Shown: in pieces, positions 36,164 through 52,087 of the stretch
How the letters are laid out: each line of letters begins with the position of its first letter
Position numbering within the stretch: position 1 is the stretch's first letter
Source: Ophiocordyceps camponoti-saundersi (nom. inval.)
Lineage: Eukaryota; Ascomycota; Sordariomycetes; Hypocreales; Ophiocordycipitaceae
Direction: 5' to 3'
NCBI GenBank assembly: GCA_003339415.1
Contig: PDHQ01000094.1
Span: forward strand, 57,414 to 121,413
DNA: 64,000 bases
Position numbers and translations under genes: made by a program
Notes under the pieces: generated by a model
Databases searched by the model: none
Told to the model about the DNA's origin: nothing
What the model saw: the letters and a program-made list of their open reading frames with translations, nothing else

Positions 36164-36364
36164 TGAACAGCCGTGTCACCTGACTGTCAGAGATAGCTTT
36201 AAGTGGCTATAAAACAGCACGATAAAAGGAAACCTATATATAGGTAGCAAAGTAAGGTTTATTATATATAAACTAGAAAAAGCCTAAGCTATCTATCTAT
36301 ATCTAAAGTATAAGAGTTATACCTATATAACTAAGTTAGGTTAGGTAACCTATACCTACTATTA
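36164..36364 (-). repeat. Left LTR (3' LTR) of gypsy element
   Basis: 201 bp, TGAACAGCCG to CCTACTATTA. Gap-free match to the right copy. Its first 85 bp (outer side) keep G and C at eleven or so sites that are A or T in the other copy; its last 45 bp (inner side) are the mutated ones. Confidence 0.93.
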
Positions 36365-36471
36365 TATTTACTACTATATAAAGATAGTTTAAGGTATTTA
36401 TCCCCTTCTAGAACTAAGGAAAGAAAAAGAAAATAATAAAGGGAAAAGGGAAAGGAAAGAATATATATAAA

Positions 36472-38190
36472 TTAAGCCTTAGACGATAATCCTTTTACCC
36501 TTAACTAAACTTTATTAAGGCTTACCTTAATTTTACTATACCTAATATCTATTTTACTACCTATTACCGCTATATTCGCTTTTAGGAGCGTTAAGCGGTT
36601 TAAATTATCTTTAGTTAACGTAATTAGCGTATCTATCTTATCTTCTATAGTTTTTAGTTTATTAAGGGCTTATATAGGAAAGCTTAAGTTACTAGTTATA
36701 TTAAGTATCTTTTAGGTATAAGCTAATAATTTATAAACATAAGTTATAGTCCGCCTTAAATTTAATTATACTTAGCTAGATAGACTCTTAAGTAAAGACT
36801 TAATAAGATAGTTGCCTAAATTAATATTTTTTAGTATAGGTACCTATTTCTTATATCTTTTCTTTACCTAACTTCCTACTATAATAAGGGGCTTAGTAAT
36901 AGTAAAATTCGCTAAGTTAGAAATCGTAAGCTAAGAAATAGCTTAGGGAGTTATTTATATTATAAGTTACGGATTAAGTTTATTTTAAGCTATAGTCCTA
37001 AGGTATAATACTTAAGTTATAACGTATACTTCCTCTAAGGTAGGACTTAGGGCTAGTACTTAGGTAATAGGGCCCGGTAATAGTAATCGTTCTTAAGCTA
37101 TTATTAGCTATTCTAGCGCTAAGTATTTCTTAGGCTTTTTCCTAGAAAGCTTCCCCTTAAGGGGCTAGACTACTATTAGTCTTTCCTTCGTAATATATAA
37201 AGATTAAGATATAAACTTATTCTATTCGTTAATCTAGTAATAAGTTCGTTAATATATTACCTTTAAGATAAACTAATAAAGATACTTAAGGTCCCTTAGA
37301 GATATATTCTTAGCTATAATTTCTAGTCGCCTAAGGTATCCTAGCTTAGACGCTAGTTTAGGGAAATTAGTCGGCGGGTTAATAATATTTATATTAAGGA
37401 AGTTAATAATAATATTAAATATTTAAACTAGGTATATAAGTATAAGAGGGAACGTTAGAGGGTACTAGGTTATTATAATATCCTTAATCCCCTATATTTC
37501 CTTTATCTTTACTTTAAGCTAAGTAAGCTTTTAGGGCTATTATATAGATTTTATTATAAGCTATGCGATCTACTATCTTATTATAGCTCGACTATATAAG
37601 ATATTACTTATTACTACGATAATAGCTAGTAATAGCTTCGTAAAAGCTAAATATAAAAGTCGTATCTATTCTAATAAGTAATCTTTAATTAGGTAATATT
37701 TAGCCTACCTAAAGGCTACCTTAGCTTTAATAAAGAAAGTAGTAATTATAAGTTTAACTTTTAACTAGATAGGATCCTTAGTATTAGGTATATCTAAGTA
37801 ATCGAGTATTATCTATAAGTTAGGCTATGCCTTAAGGCGTTTATAAACTATCTTTCTATCTATTACTTTATTAGCGACTTATCTTAAGCTCTTAAGTAGC
37901 TAGTATAGGTCTTAAGGCCTCTTATATATCGTAATATCGCCCTCTCCGAGGCCTATAATAAAGGGGATAGGGCTACTAAGGTTTATATAAGGGGGGATAG
38001 CTACGGGTATAAGATTTCTATCGGAAATAAAGTTATCGCCTATTTCTATATCGTCCTATATTAGTATATTAAAAAGCTTTTAATCTATAAGATTTAGTAT
38101 AGTATCGGTCGCTTATAATAGTACGTTAATAGGCGTCTAGGAAGTTATATCTGCCACGTATACGACTATAAGTTAAAGCTGCCTAGGTAT
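36472..38190 (-). pseudogene. Third ORF of gypsy element, downstream of pol
   Basis: A single reading frame of about 573 codons on minus, from a mutated start (ATA for ATG) near 38190 to a stop near 36472. It is interrupted only by TAA and TAG, the stops expected when RIP hits Gln and Trp codons. The other minus frames carry several times more stops: over the last 80 codons I count three in this frame and more than twenty in the others. The C-terminal part is a charged heptad-like segment (KLKTIEDKIDTLITLTKDN), likely coiled coil. It sits after the integrase, where some elements carry an extra gene. I recognise no domain, no clear signal peptide and no clear membrane anchor. Function unknown. 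Confidence 0.65.
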
Positions 38191-38299
38191 ATTATAGTAA
38201 GAGGAAACCTCGACGGTAAGATAAGTTAAAGTAAATATAGTAAATATAAGAGAAAGAGGGTATATAAGAAAGAAAAGAGAAGAGAGAAATAACCGAAAA

Positions 38300-41200
38300 A
38301 GAAAATACTTAGGTTTAGGTTAGTAAGGCGAAAAAGTAAGTCCTTTTAAAATCGTCGTAAGCTAGCTAGTATAGCCGGCATCTGCTAATTATCGCTTCTT
38401 AAGTATTTAGGCCGTATAAGGAAATACTTTAATAAGTCCTAGTAAAAGGTTAAGTCTACTATACCCTTAACTATAGTATTATTTATATAGCGAATTATTT
38501 ATAAGACTTTTCCTACTTATTAGTTTAGCTTAAATAAGCTAACTTAGGTTAGTTATAGCTTAGTAAGTTTACCTTTCCTAGCTACGTATATAAGATTGCC
38601 TAGCTTAAATCTAGCTATCCTAACTATTTCCTAGTAATATCTACGGCCTTTAGCTTCTAGTTTAAACTTAGCCTTAACTAGGCCCCTCCGGTTAGAGGCT
38701 TTAGTAATATAACGTAGAATTAGATTAGCATATTAACCTCCTATAGGCTATTCTACCTTCTTGCTAGCTTTAAAAGCTTTAAAAACTTCTAAGGATAAGG
38801 TAAAAGGTAATAACTTATCTTACTATATACTATATAGGATCTCGGATAGCGAGAAGCTAAGTATTTAAACTATCCTATAATTTAGCTATCTTATAACCTT
38901 TAATAAGTAGTCTAACTAGGATAATTCCTTAAGCTTAGCTTAATTTAGGACTTATAAGAAGATTCGATTTATAACTTTAATAAAGTTAATATTTCGGTAA
39001 GACTTAGATAGGGCTAGGATATAAGTAACGCGTTAAGCTTTTAGGAAAGCGGCTACTTCTCTAGACGAGAAGGCAGACTTAGGGTCTAAATATATAGTTA
39101 TAGGTATAAAGGCCACGAAGTCTATTTAATTCCGTAATTAAACTAAGGTTTCCGATACGCTTACTATTTAGTACGCTATTAACTAGGTAAACCTTAAGAA
39201 GTAGTTAATAATAACTAGCACGAACTTAGCGCTATTACTAGTAATAGGGAACGGCCTAATATAATCTATACTAATAACTTAGAACGGGGCGCTAATAATA
39301 ATAAGTTAATCTAGTAACTTAGGCACGCGAGGTATAAAGAATAAATACTTAGTATAGCTTTTTACGTAAGCTATAATATTTTAAGCTATATCTAGCTAAA
39401 AGATATAAGTAAAGAGTTATCTACGTGTTAGCTTTAGGCTAAAATATCCTACTTTATTATAAGCCTATCTTAGTGCTTTAGGCACCTTATCTAGTAAAAG
39501 GTAACGCTACTAATCTTTAGATAGGTAGCGATATAAGAGGATATACCGCTTAGGGTATTATCGAAAGGATAAGGCCTATCGTCTTACTTATGCTAATCTA
39601 ATCCGGTCCCGAGGATTAGTTAATCTTCCCTTAGTTAGCTATCTAACTAGCTCCTTATACTAGGTATTTTAAGCAAATCTAGCTAGAGATATAGAGGTAT
39701 TAGGCTATCTTAGAGTAACTATTATTAGTATAAGGTCCTTAGGTAACTTTTATCCTATCTACTACTATAATAATTTAAGGGTATCCTACTATAGTTAAGA
39801 TAGCTTAGGCAAGGCTTATTTAGACTTATCTACCGGTAATATTTTAATCTTATTACCCCTTAGGTGCTTAAGTAATTCCTTAAATTTAGTTTTTCTATCC
39901 TTCTATCTTTATAGGCCTTTACCTAAGTTAAAGTGGCCGAAATCTATAATATCTAAAATATTATAATTATTAGACGGGAATAAAGTTTATAATAGGCCGT
40001 CTACTATAGTATTTTTATCTTTAGAAATATATTCGAGGATAATATTAAGCTACCTTAGCTTTATTACTTACCTAGTATAAATGCCCTTATATTCTTTTAC
40101 CCTTAGGAACTAGGTTAAAGGTAGGTAGTTAGTAAAGATTACTAATAGCTAAATAGTATAAAAGAAGTGCTTATATTATCGGCAAAACTCGATAATAGTA
40201 TAAAGTTCCCTCTTATACGTCCTATAATTCCGCTAGGTTTTTATAAATAGGAAGGAATTATAAAGAATAGGCACCTTAACCTTATCTCTTTCTTATAATA
40301 TAACGTAGCTTACGCTATACTTCGATATATTAGTATAAACTTATACCGGCTTATTAAGCTTAGGGCTATATATTACTATTATAGCTTTAGCTATAGATTT
40401 TAAAATTATAAAAAAGAGGGCTTTATATAAGCCCTAAATAAAGGGCATATTCCCGGTAAGTTTAGTTAGAGGTTTAGAGAGCTTTATATAGTTAGTAATC
40501 TATCTTTAATATAAGCTTATAGCCCCTAGGAAAGCTTAAACTTATCGCTAGTTTACCGGCATAGGCTAGTCTTTAATTTTCTATAGCCGGCTACTGCTAG
40601 GCTTTATCGTAATCTAACCTCCTATATAATATACTTATCCGATAGTAAGGATATTCGTTATTCTTAGGAAAACCTTTTTAAAACTTAACCGGAGGAGAGC
40701 TTATAGTAATTACGGTAGGAAGTAGTCCCTAATAAACTACCACTACTCCTCGAAGCTTACGTACTTAGTAAAGATATCGTTAATATAGTTATCTAGGGGT
40801 ACGATATAATTACTTTCTAAGGGTACTATTAGTAGCGATAGCTCGGGCAAAAGTTTAGGTATAGCCCTAAAAGCTAACTTTATTATCTTAATAAAATTAT
40901 AGGCCGCTAACTAGGTTCCCTATAAAAGTCTTATCGGTTATAATTAAGAAAAACTTAGGATTTAGAACGCTAAAATATAACGGAGCTTAGGGGCTATAAG
41001 TATAGCTTAGTAGCTATACTTTAAATTAAATATATTAAATAAACCGATCCTAAAGTCTAAAAGTTAGTTATAAAGTTCTAATAGTAGAGGAATTATAGTA
41101 CCTAGTAAGTCTTCGTTTACGTTATAATAATTTATCGTTAGCCTCTACTTAGCTTAGGGATTAGATTTATTTTTAATAACTATAATAGGTTTAGCCGACT

Positions 41201-42700
41201 ACTAGCTTAGTTTACTATTAGCTACTATTATATACTTATAAATCCCGGAGTTAATATTCTTATAAATAATCTTCTCTATCTAATACCGCTATAAAGTATT
41301 CTATCTTCTTTTTTAATTACGGTATTATAGTTTCGTCCTAGGTATAATCCTTAGGTAATATAGGAAGAGGTCCGTTAGTAATATATCCCTCGTATCTTAA
41401 CCTTTAAGGTTACGATATATATAAAATATACGTATAATCTCCTCCCTTAAGTATCCTAGGACTAAGGGTCTAAGCGTAATACCGTATAAATTAAATTACT
41501 TTATAATTAAGTCTCTATTAATAGTTTAGTTAATATCTCGCCGCTAGACTCTTCTCTATATTAGGAATAGGGATACTAAGGGTTCCGTTACTTAGGGACC
41601 TAGCTAATATTATCTATCTAACTTCTAATATCGCTTAGTATTAGAGGTAACCTTTAAGCTAGCTACCGCTCCCTTAATTATAAGAGGCTTAGGTAATAGC
41701 TATTTAAAGTAAAATAAAGCTAATATAAAATAATCTTAAAACTTAGCTTTAATACTTATATTATCTCTCCTTATTAGTTAAGGTATATAATAGACTAGAG
41801 GGGTAACTAGGTTAAAGTAAAAGTATTTAAAAGATAATATAGAAATATAAGCCTCCTATAAATATAATTTAATAACTTACCTAGGTTATTATTAATACTC
41901 TAATTTAAAGATTCTATATTAGATATATAGTTAGTATTAGAGCTATCTATATTTAAGTTTATATCCTTTCCCGAGGATAAGGAAAAATCTAAAAGTATTC
42001 CGATAAACTTTTTTAGTAAAGGCGGCGTATTAGGGGCGAGTATAATCTTCTACTAGTTAGTAAAAGCTATAACTAGGCCCTCTAATATAATTAGTTTATC
42101 CCTCTTAAATATCCTGCCGATCTTAATAGTACCCTCCCGTATATCGATAATAGCGCTAATATCGAATAATTATAGGAGTCTTAAGATAACGGGGACGTTA
42201 TCTAAAGCTATAAACTTATTTTTAAGCTTAATAATAGCCTAAATTTCCCTATCGATACCTTATATAAAAACTTAAAAGATAGTAAAATCTTAAATTAGCT
42301 ACTTTCCTATATTAATAATTATTATAAGTAACCCTTAAAACCTTATATTACTTAGGGGCCTAGTCTTAATATTATATTTACGAACGAAGTTAAGGTTAAG
42401 AAGGTTTACTTAAGATTCTTAATCGGCTAAAATAGTAATAGGGGATAGCTTAAGGGATATACGCTTATCTAGTTTATTAAATATAATAGTATATAGGACT
42501 CTAAACTACCTAATAAAGTTCTCTTACTATAATCTAGTATTTGCTATAAATTAGTTAAATTTAGTAATATTACTATTTACTATTATTACCTTAGCTTTAA
42601 GTCTAGCCTTAGCCTTACCTTTTCCTTTCTTTATCTTAGTTAGAGCCTATCGCTTATATAATAATAGGTATCGGAATTACTTAGCGCCCTCTAAACTTAC
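38300..42700 (-). pseudogene. Degenerate gypsy pol (RT, RNase H, integrase)
   Basis: Read on minus. RT core near 40780 (YIND for YIDD, then IFTKYVSFEE), followed by the thumb/connection, RNase H around 40200-39960 (EFCR.YKHFFYT, then a D-N-T-I-V-D-G-L end), and integrase with zinc-binding His/Cys remnants near 39450-39330 and the first catalytic Asp in DYIRPF near 39270. Gln and Trp positions are TAA or TAG throughout. Boundaries are approximate. The protease was not located with confidence. Confidence 0.85.
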
Positions 42701-44770
42701 TTATTAAAAGTTAACTAGGTTAATTAGTATAATAAAGCGTTTTATTAGCTTAACTTAATTAATATTACTTATACTATTTCTAGCTTATACCTCTACTAAT
42801 CCTCTTAGAGCTTATTAAGATATATATAGCTTATTAAAAAATCCTATACTTAGGTTCTCTATAACCTTAGCTAGTTTCTTATAATAGAGTATAGCCTTAG
42901 GATCTAAAGCTAGTCTAAAGGTCTTTTTAATAATATTTAGGCGTAAGGATCGGCGCTTAATAAGATAACGGTTATTTAGGCCTGCTACTATAATAATTAC
43001 TATAAGTGCCTTTCGGATAATCTTATTAAGTTTAACCTTATTATCTTTTACTAATATAATCTAGTTTAACTTATCTACTAAGCTTTCCTCTAAATCTAAC
43101 TTATCTATTATAGTAATAAGGGTCGCTTAGGTAATAGGAGTAGTATTTCCCTAATCTAAGCTTAACTCTAATAAGACTATATTTAAGTAAATTTAGCTAG
43201 ATAAATTACCCGTTAACTTACCTAGTATATTATATAACTACTAAATTAGTTCTTAAGTTAAGGATCGTTCTAGGTAATTATTAGACTTAATACTAACCTA
43301 GTATACTAAAATCTACTATATTAGCGCTAGTAGCGGGATAGCCGGACCCCTAATACTTAGGGTATTAGTAGACTTACTAAAGATAAGCCCCTTAAGGATA
43401 TCCTTTTCCTAAGCTTATAAACCCTTATAGAATAGAATAGGATAATTTAATACCTTATAGCCCGCCTCCCTATATTAAATATATATAAGTTAATCTTAAG
43501 GAAAGGAGAGGGTACCGTTAATATAGATATTCGATAAATTCTTAGCGTTATAACTTATTATAATAAAACTTACCTACTTAAGTGCCTAGTATCCTATTAT
43601 CTTAGGAGGCTTAGAGTTACCTTATCCTTAACCTTAACCTCGACTAACTTTATTAAGTCTATTTTAATAGTTAGGTTTTACTATAGTAAGCGTTATAGAT
43701 AAGGTTATTCTATAAGTATCTTACTAAAAAGTATATTTAGTAAAAGATATCTTAGTAGAGTTAAAAACTATAAATACTACTTATTATTCTTACGCTTAAC
43801 CTTAAAGATCCTATCTTAAGGTAAAGCTTAAGCGCTATCTTACTAGTATATTAGGTAGATATCTAAACTTCTCCCGGAAAAGATCCCTTATTATAGTTAT
43901 AGTAGCTACTTACTCTCGAACTTAGCGGTTAGCTTATTCGGCTACTTAGATCTCTATAAAGGCTTAAACGATATCCTAAGCTTTTACTAAGCTAGTTAAG
44001 GCGGTAGCCCGTTATAATATAGTAATATAACGTAACTCTTAATTAGTAATATTAGATATAAACTTATAAATTATTATACTTAAGAATATACTCTTAAAAG
44101 CTAATAATAGGAGGCTACCCCGAATAAAGTCCTTAGTACTAACTAATCGAAGCGTCTAGTAAGTCCTATAATAATAAGCTTAAAGAAACTTACTTAAACT
44201 CTAGCTAAACTATATTAATATTTATAGCTATTATAGAATATAACTAAAAGTAAACTTTTCTTCTAAAGTTATCTATAATAGATAAAGGTTATTAAGCGTA
44301 GCTTTACCTATCTTAGTATACTTATAGATATTATAAAATATAGTATTACTATCTATAAAATTTATAGCCTTACCTATTAGGTTAATATTTATAACTTTAA
44401 TTTTCTTATTATAGTATTCGGCGGCTCCGTTAAGCTTAGTAAACGCTAAGTTAATAGCTTCTAGCTATTAGTAGGTATTACTATTACTCCTAAACTTACT
44501 TATATCCTTATTAGTAGGGGTTTTAATAACCTAGCTATAGCTATTTAAGGATAAGGGCCTATCTATATCTAGGCTCCGGCCTAGGTTTAGGATATCCTTA
44601 GCTATCTAAAAATAGGTATTAGAGAATAAGGGCTACTATCTAAGTTAGAAAGCTATAGTAAATTTAGATAATATAAGGAATAAATTAGGATTAATAAGAA
44701 CTAATATAGGGCTCGAATAAGAAGAAGATACTAAATATAACGACTCTAGTATATAGTCTCTATATCTCCG
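42700..44770 (-). pseudogene. Degenerate gypsy gag-like region
   Basis: Read on minus from about 44770. Long stretches are open apart from TAA and TAG, giving an alpha-helical, Gln-rich protein as expected of gag. A basic, Lys-rich tail near 42620 could be the nucleocapsid end, but no intact CCHC knuckle is visible. Assigned mainly by position ahead of pol. Confidence 0.55.
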
Positions 44771-45106
44771 GTATATATATAAAGAAAAGAGAAGAGAAGA
44801 GAAGAGAGGGGAGAAAGGAGAGAAGGGGATAGGTTAGGTATTTAATCTAGGCAAGAGCTATCTATATCTGCAAGCTAAGAGGTAGGAGGCTAGAACCGTT
44901 AAGCCCTTATAGGTTAGGAAAGGGAAGAACTAGGTAAAGAAGGTTAGGTCTTAGTTAGAGAAAAGGTCTAGGAGGGAAAAAGGGCAAAGATAAGGCTTTT
45001 AGTAATATTAGTTAAAAGGCTAAGTTAGTTAGTTATATAAATCTAATCTATAGAAGGTAAGGCGGTTAGCGCTAAGGGCTATAAGCCCCCTATCTTAGTT
45101 ACTAGA

Positions 45107-45307
45107 TAAATAGCCGTATTACCTAACTATTAGAGATAGCTTTAAGTAGCTATAAAATAGCACGATAAAAGGAAACCTATATATAGGTAATAAAGTAAGG
45201 TTTATTATATATAAACTAGAAAAAGCCTAAGCTATCTGTTTATATCTAAAGTATAAGAGTTATACCTATGTGACTAAGTTAGGTCAGGTGACCCGTGCCT
45301 GCTATCA
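45107..45307 (-). repeat. Right LTR (5' LTR) of gypsy element
   Basis: 201 bp, TAAATAGCCG to GTGCCTGCTATCA. The mirror image of the left copy: the last 45-70 bp, on the outer side, keep G and C while the first 85 bp are mutated. Confidence 0.93.
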
Positions 45308-45777
45308 TATATATATGTACCTCTGAGGTAGGTAGTATGTATATATATATCCGTACATAGATACATAGCACGTATGTATGTATGCATATAAAGAAAACAC
45401 GGATATTCAATAGAAAGGATGGGAAGCCAAGCCAGCCGAAGAAGTACATAGAGTGGTCGTTCTCAATTAGACCTATGGATGATGATCTTTCTATCCGTAC
45501 CTACCTACCTAGGTACGGATACATGATGATAACCCCTTCAAGTGCGGTAACGCCGCGTCGGGTAATGAGATCCACAGAGATGACTAAGCTTGAAGATACT
45601 CTCCGTCGTGGTTGCTGAAAGTGGGTGGGATGCCCTCTGGCGATGACTAAGCTCCTAGGTCCCTCTTTTCCCATTCTGCTGGCACAGCTACAGGAAAACC
45701 ACGTATCAGCAACCTTGAGCCCGGCACAAGGTATCAACCCTTCAGACACAGCCAGAACCCTCTGCCGTCTCGAAGCT
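45308..45777. promoter_or_regulatory. SEC23 upstream region
   Basis: 470 bp between the gypsy LTR and the SEC23 start. It begins with TA/TG microsatellite sequence, has an ACCTACCTACCTAGGTACGG motif near 45500, and is otherwise normal. Presumably the SEC23 promoter, with the retrotransposon immediately upstream. Confidence 0.5.
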
Positions 45778-48454
<2,677 letters not shown>

Positions 48455-49268
48455 TGGGTAACGGCATGAACTGGTGGTTTGTCGGAGAAAGACTGAGCGA
48501 CTGGTGGTTGTAGTAAACCGCCGTGCTTTGAAGGTAGTAATCTACACTTGCTTTCGCACTTTCTTATGTACGAACTGCGCTCTCGAGAACACTGGCCTGG
48601 CTAGTATGTTTAATATAAGAGCTTAGCCATGGAGAATGTGCGATGGCCACAAAACCGCCTACTTATCCGCATGTAGCATCCACGGTAAGCGCGGCGTCTC
48701 ATTCTAACGTTGAATACCTAGGTAAACACACATACTGATGGGCAGGGACGAGGCTCTGCTACGGAAGGCACGATTAGTAGGGCTGCGGGCATAAATTAGC
48801 ACCCCCCCCCCCCCCCCTCTTCTAGACAGAATATTATTCTTAGGGTTAAATTAAGCATAACTTACTTTTGCCTCGTGAGGCGTTAACCCTTTCCTTCAAA
48901 TAACTGAGATAGGGGACCGAAAGGCCCGTAGCGACGACCTTTTTCTTCTATATAATTACGATAACGTTCAATTTGCTTCCGCTGTCGCTACTGCGACTAC
49001 TTAAACCTCTGCCCTCCTTACTGAAAACCTCTTCCATCCTCGTCAACAGTACGGTACTGCTAAAAGCTTAGTAATAATCTCCACAGAAATTAGGACAAGG
49101 ATCTCCTCGAAGGGCCAGACATCATAGGCGTGCTTCAGCTGTCAAGGCCCTTCAGTGAGTCTCGCTGTCTTTATCAACTACTCTTTGTCCCGAAGTAGGC
49201 TTACGCCAGGTTTCGCATGCCTACAGGCTTTCCGACTCTACAGTCTTGAGCTGACGTCGTGTGCTACT
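48455..49268. other. SEC23-SEC39 intergenic region with C homopolymer
   Basis: 814 bp between two genes on the same strand. It has a run of 16 C at 48802-48817. The remainder is mixed-composition sequence, presumably the SEC23 3' end and SEC39 promoter. The GTG-started extension upstream of 49269 is not used. Confidence 0.5.
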
Positions 49269-52087
49269 ATGGCCACCGACAGCAAGCTGAGTCCGGCCAA
49301 GATACTGCTACTGGCGGCGCACCTGGCTGGCCACGCTGATGTCGAGGGCCTCAGGAAGCTTTCAAGTCTCTACTCGGAAGCTCTTAATCAAGATGTCTTG
49401 CTGCGGATTCTGCTCACTCATCTCCCCGAGACGACGATGCCCCAAGTCTATGTCAACTTCCTTCGAGAAATCCATGCCCGGCAATTGACCACGAGACCTG
49501 ATCTGGAACTGGACGATTCCTTTGTTCGCGATCTGCCTGAGAAAGCTGCGACGAATGAAGTTGGAAAGCTGAATTTGCTTTCATTGGAGTCTCCCGATAT
49601 GCCACAGAGATTCCAAGACGACCAATTCAGCCAGTTCTTGATCCTAAAGGCTTGGAGAATGGACTTGGAAGCCGGGATGCTCCGCCATGTTCCGGACTTG
49701 CTCTTGCCCTTCTTGGATTTCAATGCGGAGCTGCGCGTATGGATACTTTCCACGGTCCTACCATTTTTCAGAAGAAATACAGAATACTATGCCGAATCTG
49801 CGCCGGCATATTCCCTCCGTCAATTTCAACTACTTCCGGCAAACGAAGCTATTACTTACCTTCTGTCGAGAAGCACTGGCACTCAGGTCATTCCTGGCCG
49901 TCTGTGCCGTGACCTGAGAGGGCTCATAGGACCGTGGATTCATAACGAAGACCGCTGGATGGAAGCAGGGGGAGAGCTCGCAATTGGAGAGCTCGCATCA
50001 GGCGCAAATGACCAGGGTCCAAGCACGCTCAAGTGCGCCGGCTGGGAAACGTTCTTGGAATGGCTCATGTCCCGGGCCATTCACTCCTCGCAGGTAGTTT
50101 ACGACGCCTTGAAGCAATGGGGCGGCCCCAGCGATGTTGACTTCGGCCATGGAGTCAGCTTGAGTCTTCCAGAACCCAAACAGCAGTACCTCGTCGAGGG
50201 ATACGCCAGAGCAGTGCTTGCATCCGCCTATGCGATACCCGAAGTCAGCTGGGATTCCCTCACAGACATGTACCAAGTGTGCTGCAAGCTGAGGTCGCTT
50301 TTGGGCCACGGCCAGGGTGACTCGCCATTGCCAAACGTGTTATCTGACTTGCCCAACATGTCGCTTGCCAGCCTCTCTGCATGCGGTGGTGCAGAAGCAG
50401 CAAACTTTCTAAGGAAAGACCTTCTTCAACCCTCCAACCCATTGACATCTGGAAGCCCTGCCTCTACCGGCTTCTTGATGGCACTTTTGCTGAGCGCTCT
50501 CGTCTCAAGTCGTCTTGGAATACTCTGGACACTGAAGAAAGCTGGAGACTTGACTTTTCTTCGAGATGAGAAAGACCAAAAATCCGAATTAGGAAAGTTG
50601 ATGCACGCAATATCCAGTAACGCACACCAGGATGATGATGATTTCTGGTCAAGAGCAAGGCGCGAGCTTCTATGGCTTCATGACTGGGGTCAGGCAACAG
50701 ACACACCTCCGGTTGGAGGAATTCTTGGAGGAATGACCAAGGACTGCATTGAAGGCGAGATCCTCAAGGCTATACTCTCCAAATCACGTAAGTACCGCCC
50801 AATCTTGCATTACACGTTTGTGTCAGTTCTCATGCGTGCTACAGGTTACACTCTCGCGAGAAATATATACGAACAAGGAACGGGAGGCTCTCTTCATGCG
50901 AGCAAGGTTCAAGATGCCGTTTTCCAGTCTGCTCTCGATGCCTTTGACAATTCCTCTACCACCGATCTCACGCGAGGCGGTCTGAAGAATTGTGACGAGA
51001 TGTAGGTGCTCTTGTTCTTTAGCCGCCTCGACAGACCTAAGAACTTATTAGTCTTCACGCCCTTCCGAATCTCGTCAGCGATGCGCTGCCCGCGAGTAAA
51101 AGACTTCAAGCCCTAATGAAGGCGGCACACGCCCTGACTGGTTATCGGCTTGTCCTCAAGCATGGCGAGCCGTTTAGCCCCGTGGTTTTGCGAGTTCACT
51201 CCGACCCCGTCTCGATTATTCAATTGGTATTGCAGCAAAACGATCAAGCATACACCCGACTTCATGAATTTCTAGAAATGGGCAATAACATAGTCAACGC
51301 GGGACTGCCAACTAGCGCCTGTGCCCACGAGGCTCGGTCTCCTACATCTGTAGATGCTGAGTGTCTTGCGGTGGGGAGACGCATCACTGCGATGTGTATA
51401 GAAGCTGCCCTGAAGGAGCATGACTTCGAGACGGCGTACTCATACGTCGTCAGTCGGCTTGCGCGTGATGCAGCGAAGAATCAACATGATGAATGGTCGT
51501 GGTACGCCGCACTACAAGCAGGGCAGTACGTTCGTACCGAGCGTTCGCAGCAGCCGACCCATTTAGGGACGTCTAGTGGTAACCCTGAGGTTCGACACTT
51601 GGTGCAGCGACTGGAGTGCTTGGCTGTAGCCTTGAGAATCGCGCCGACTTGTCGACTTCAGGAGATTCTGAAGTGCTTTCGGCGATGTGAGGAACAGCTT
51701 CACTCTGCCATCAAGGAAGAGGCTGCCAATGAAGCTGCTTGGGACGCAACAGCAGACATCCCCGGCACTTACGAGTCGACGATGACGAGCACCCCGTACC
51801 CTCCGCGCAACATGACGGCCAGCGCCACGTTTCGACAGGCTGATGAGGCGCCCATGTCACTATTCGACCTCTCGAAAGCAACGGCAAAGATTGCGCAGAG
51901 AAACATGCCGCAACTGTCCAGCCTACCAAGCATCGGGATACCCTCTCTGACTGGACCGCAGGAGCCGACGCAGCGGACGAGGAAAAGGGATCAATTGAGA
52001 GAGGTGGCCACCGGCACTTTGGTGTCGGGCGTGGGATGGTTAATCGGGGCTAACGTCAGCCAAGGCAAAGCAGAGGAGAGTGATTGA
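49269..52087 (+). CDS. SEC39: Sec39-type tethering protein (Dsl1 complex)
   Basis: Three exons: 49269-50787, 50845-51001, 51052-52087; 903 aa. Introns are 57 bp (phase 1; length divisible by three, so reading through it does not break the frame) and 50 bp. The longer open frame begins with GTG at 49155; the first ATG is 49269. The opening KILLLAAHLAGHADVEGLRKLSS and the LLRILLTHLPET motif match the fungal Sec39 domain, an all-helical rod filling most of the protein. The LHALPNLVSDALPASKRLQ junction supports the second splice. The last 120 residues are less conserved. Sec39 with Dsl1 and Tip20 tethers Golgi-derived COPI vesicles at the ER. Family assignment is from memory of these motifs. Confidence 0.85.

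Larger units (their letters stand above)
36164..45307 (-). mobile_element. Ty3/gypsy LTR retrotransposon, 9.1 kb, RIP-inactivated
   Basis: Bounded by 201-bp direct repeats with TG...CA ends (one end of each now TA). The element is in minus orientation: gag-like region at the right, then protease/RT/RNase H/integrase, then a further open frame before the left LTR. Family assignment rests on the RT motif YIDD seen as YIND near 40777-40788, the RNase H stretch containing EFCR.YKHFFYT near 40190 and an integrase HHCC and DYIRPFP segment at about 39500-39250. At 9.1 kb it is large for a fungal gypsy element. The target duplication is ambiguous because the flank is a TA repeat: ATATA (36155-36159 and 45307-45311) fits if the ends are shifted by one to four bases. 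Confidence 0.92.

Noticed and set aside
37200..38240. Long antisense (plus-strand) frame opposite the third gypsy ORF, with a stretch that looks open
   Set aside because: RIP lowers most stops on both strands in similar ways, so mirror frames look open. The minus frame is longer, continuous and closed by a stop, and agrees with the element's orientation.
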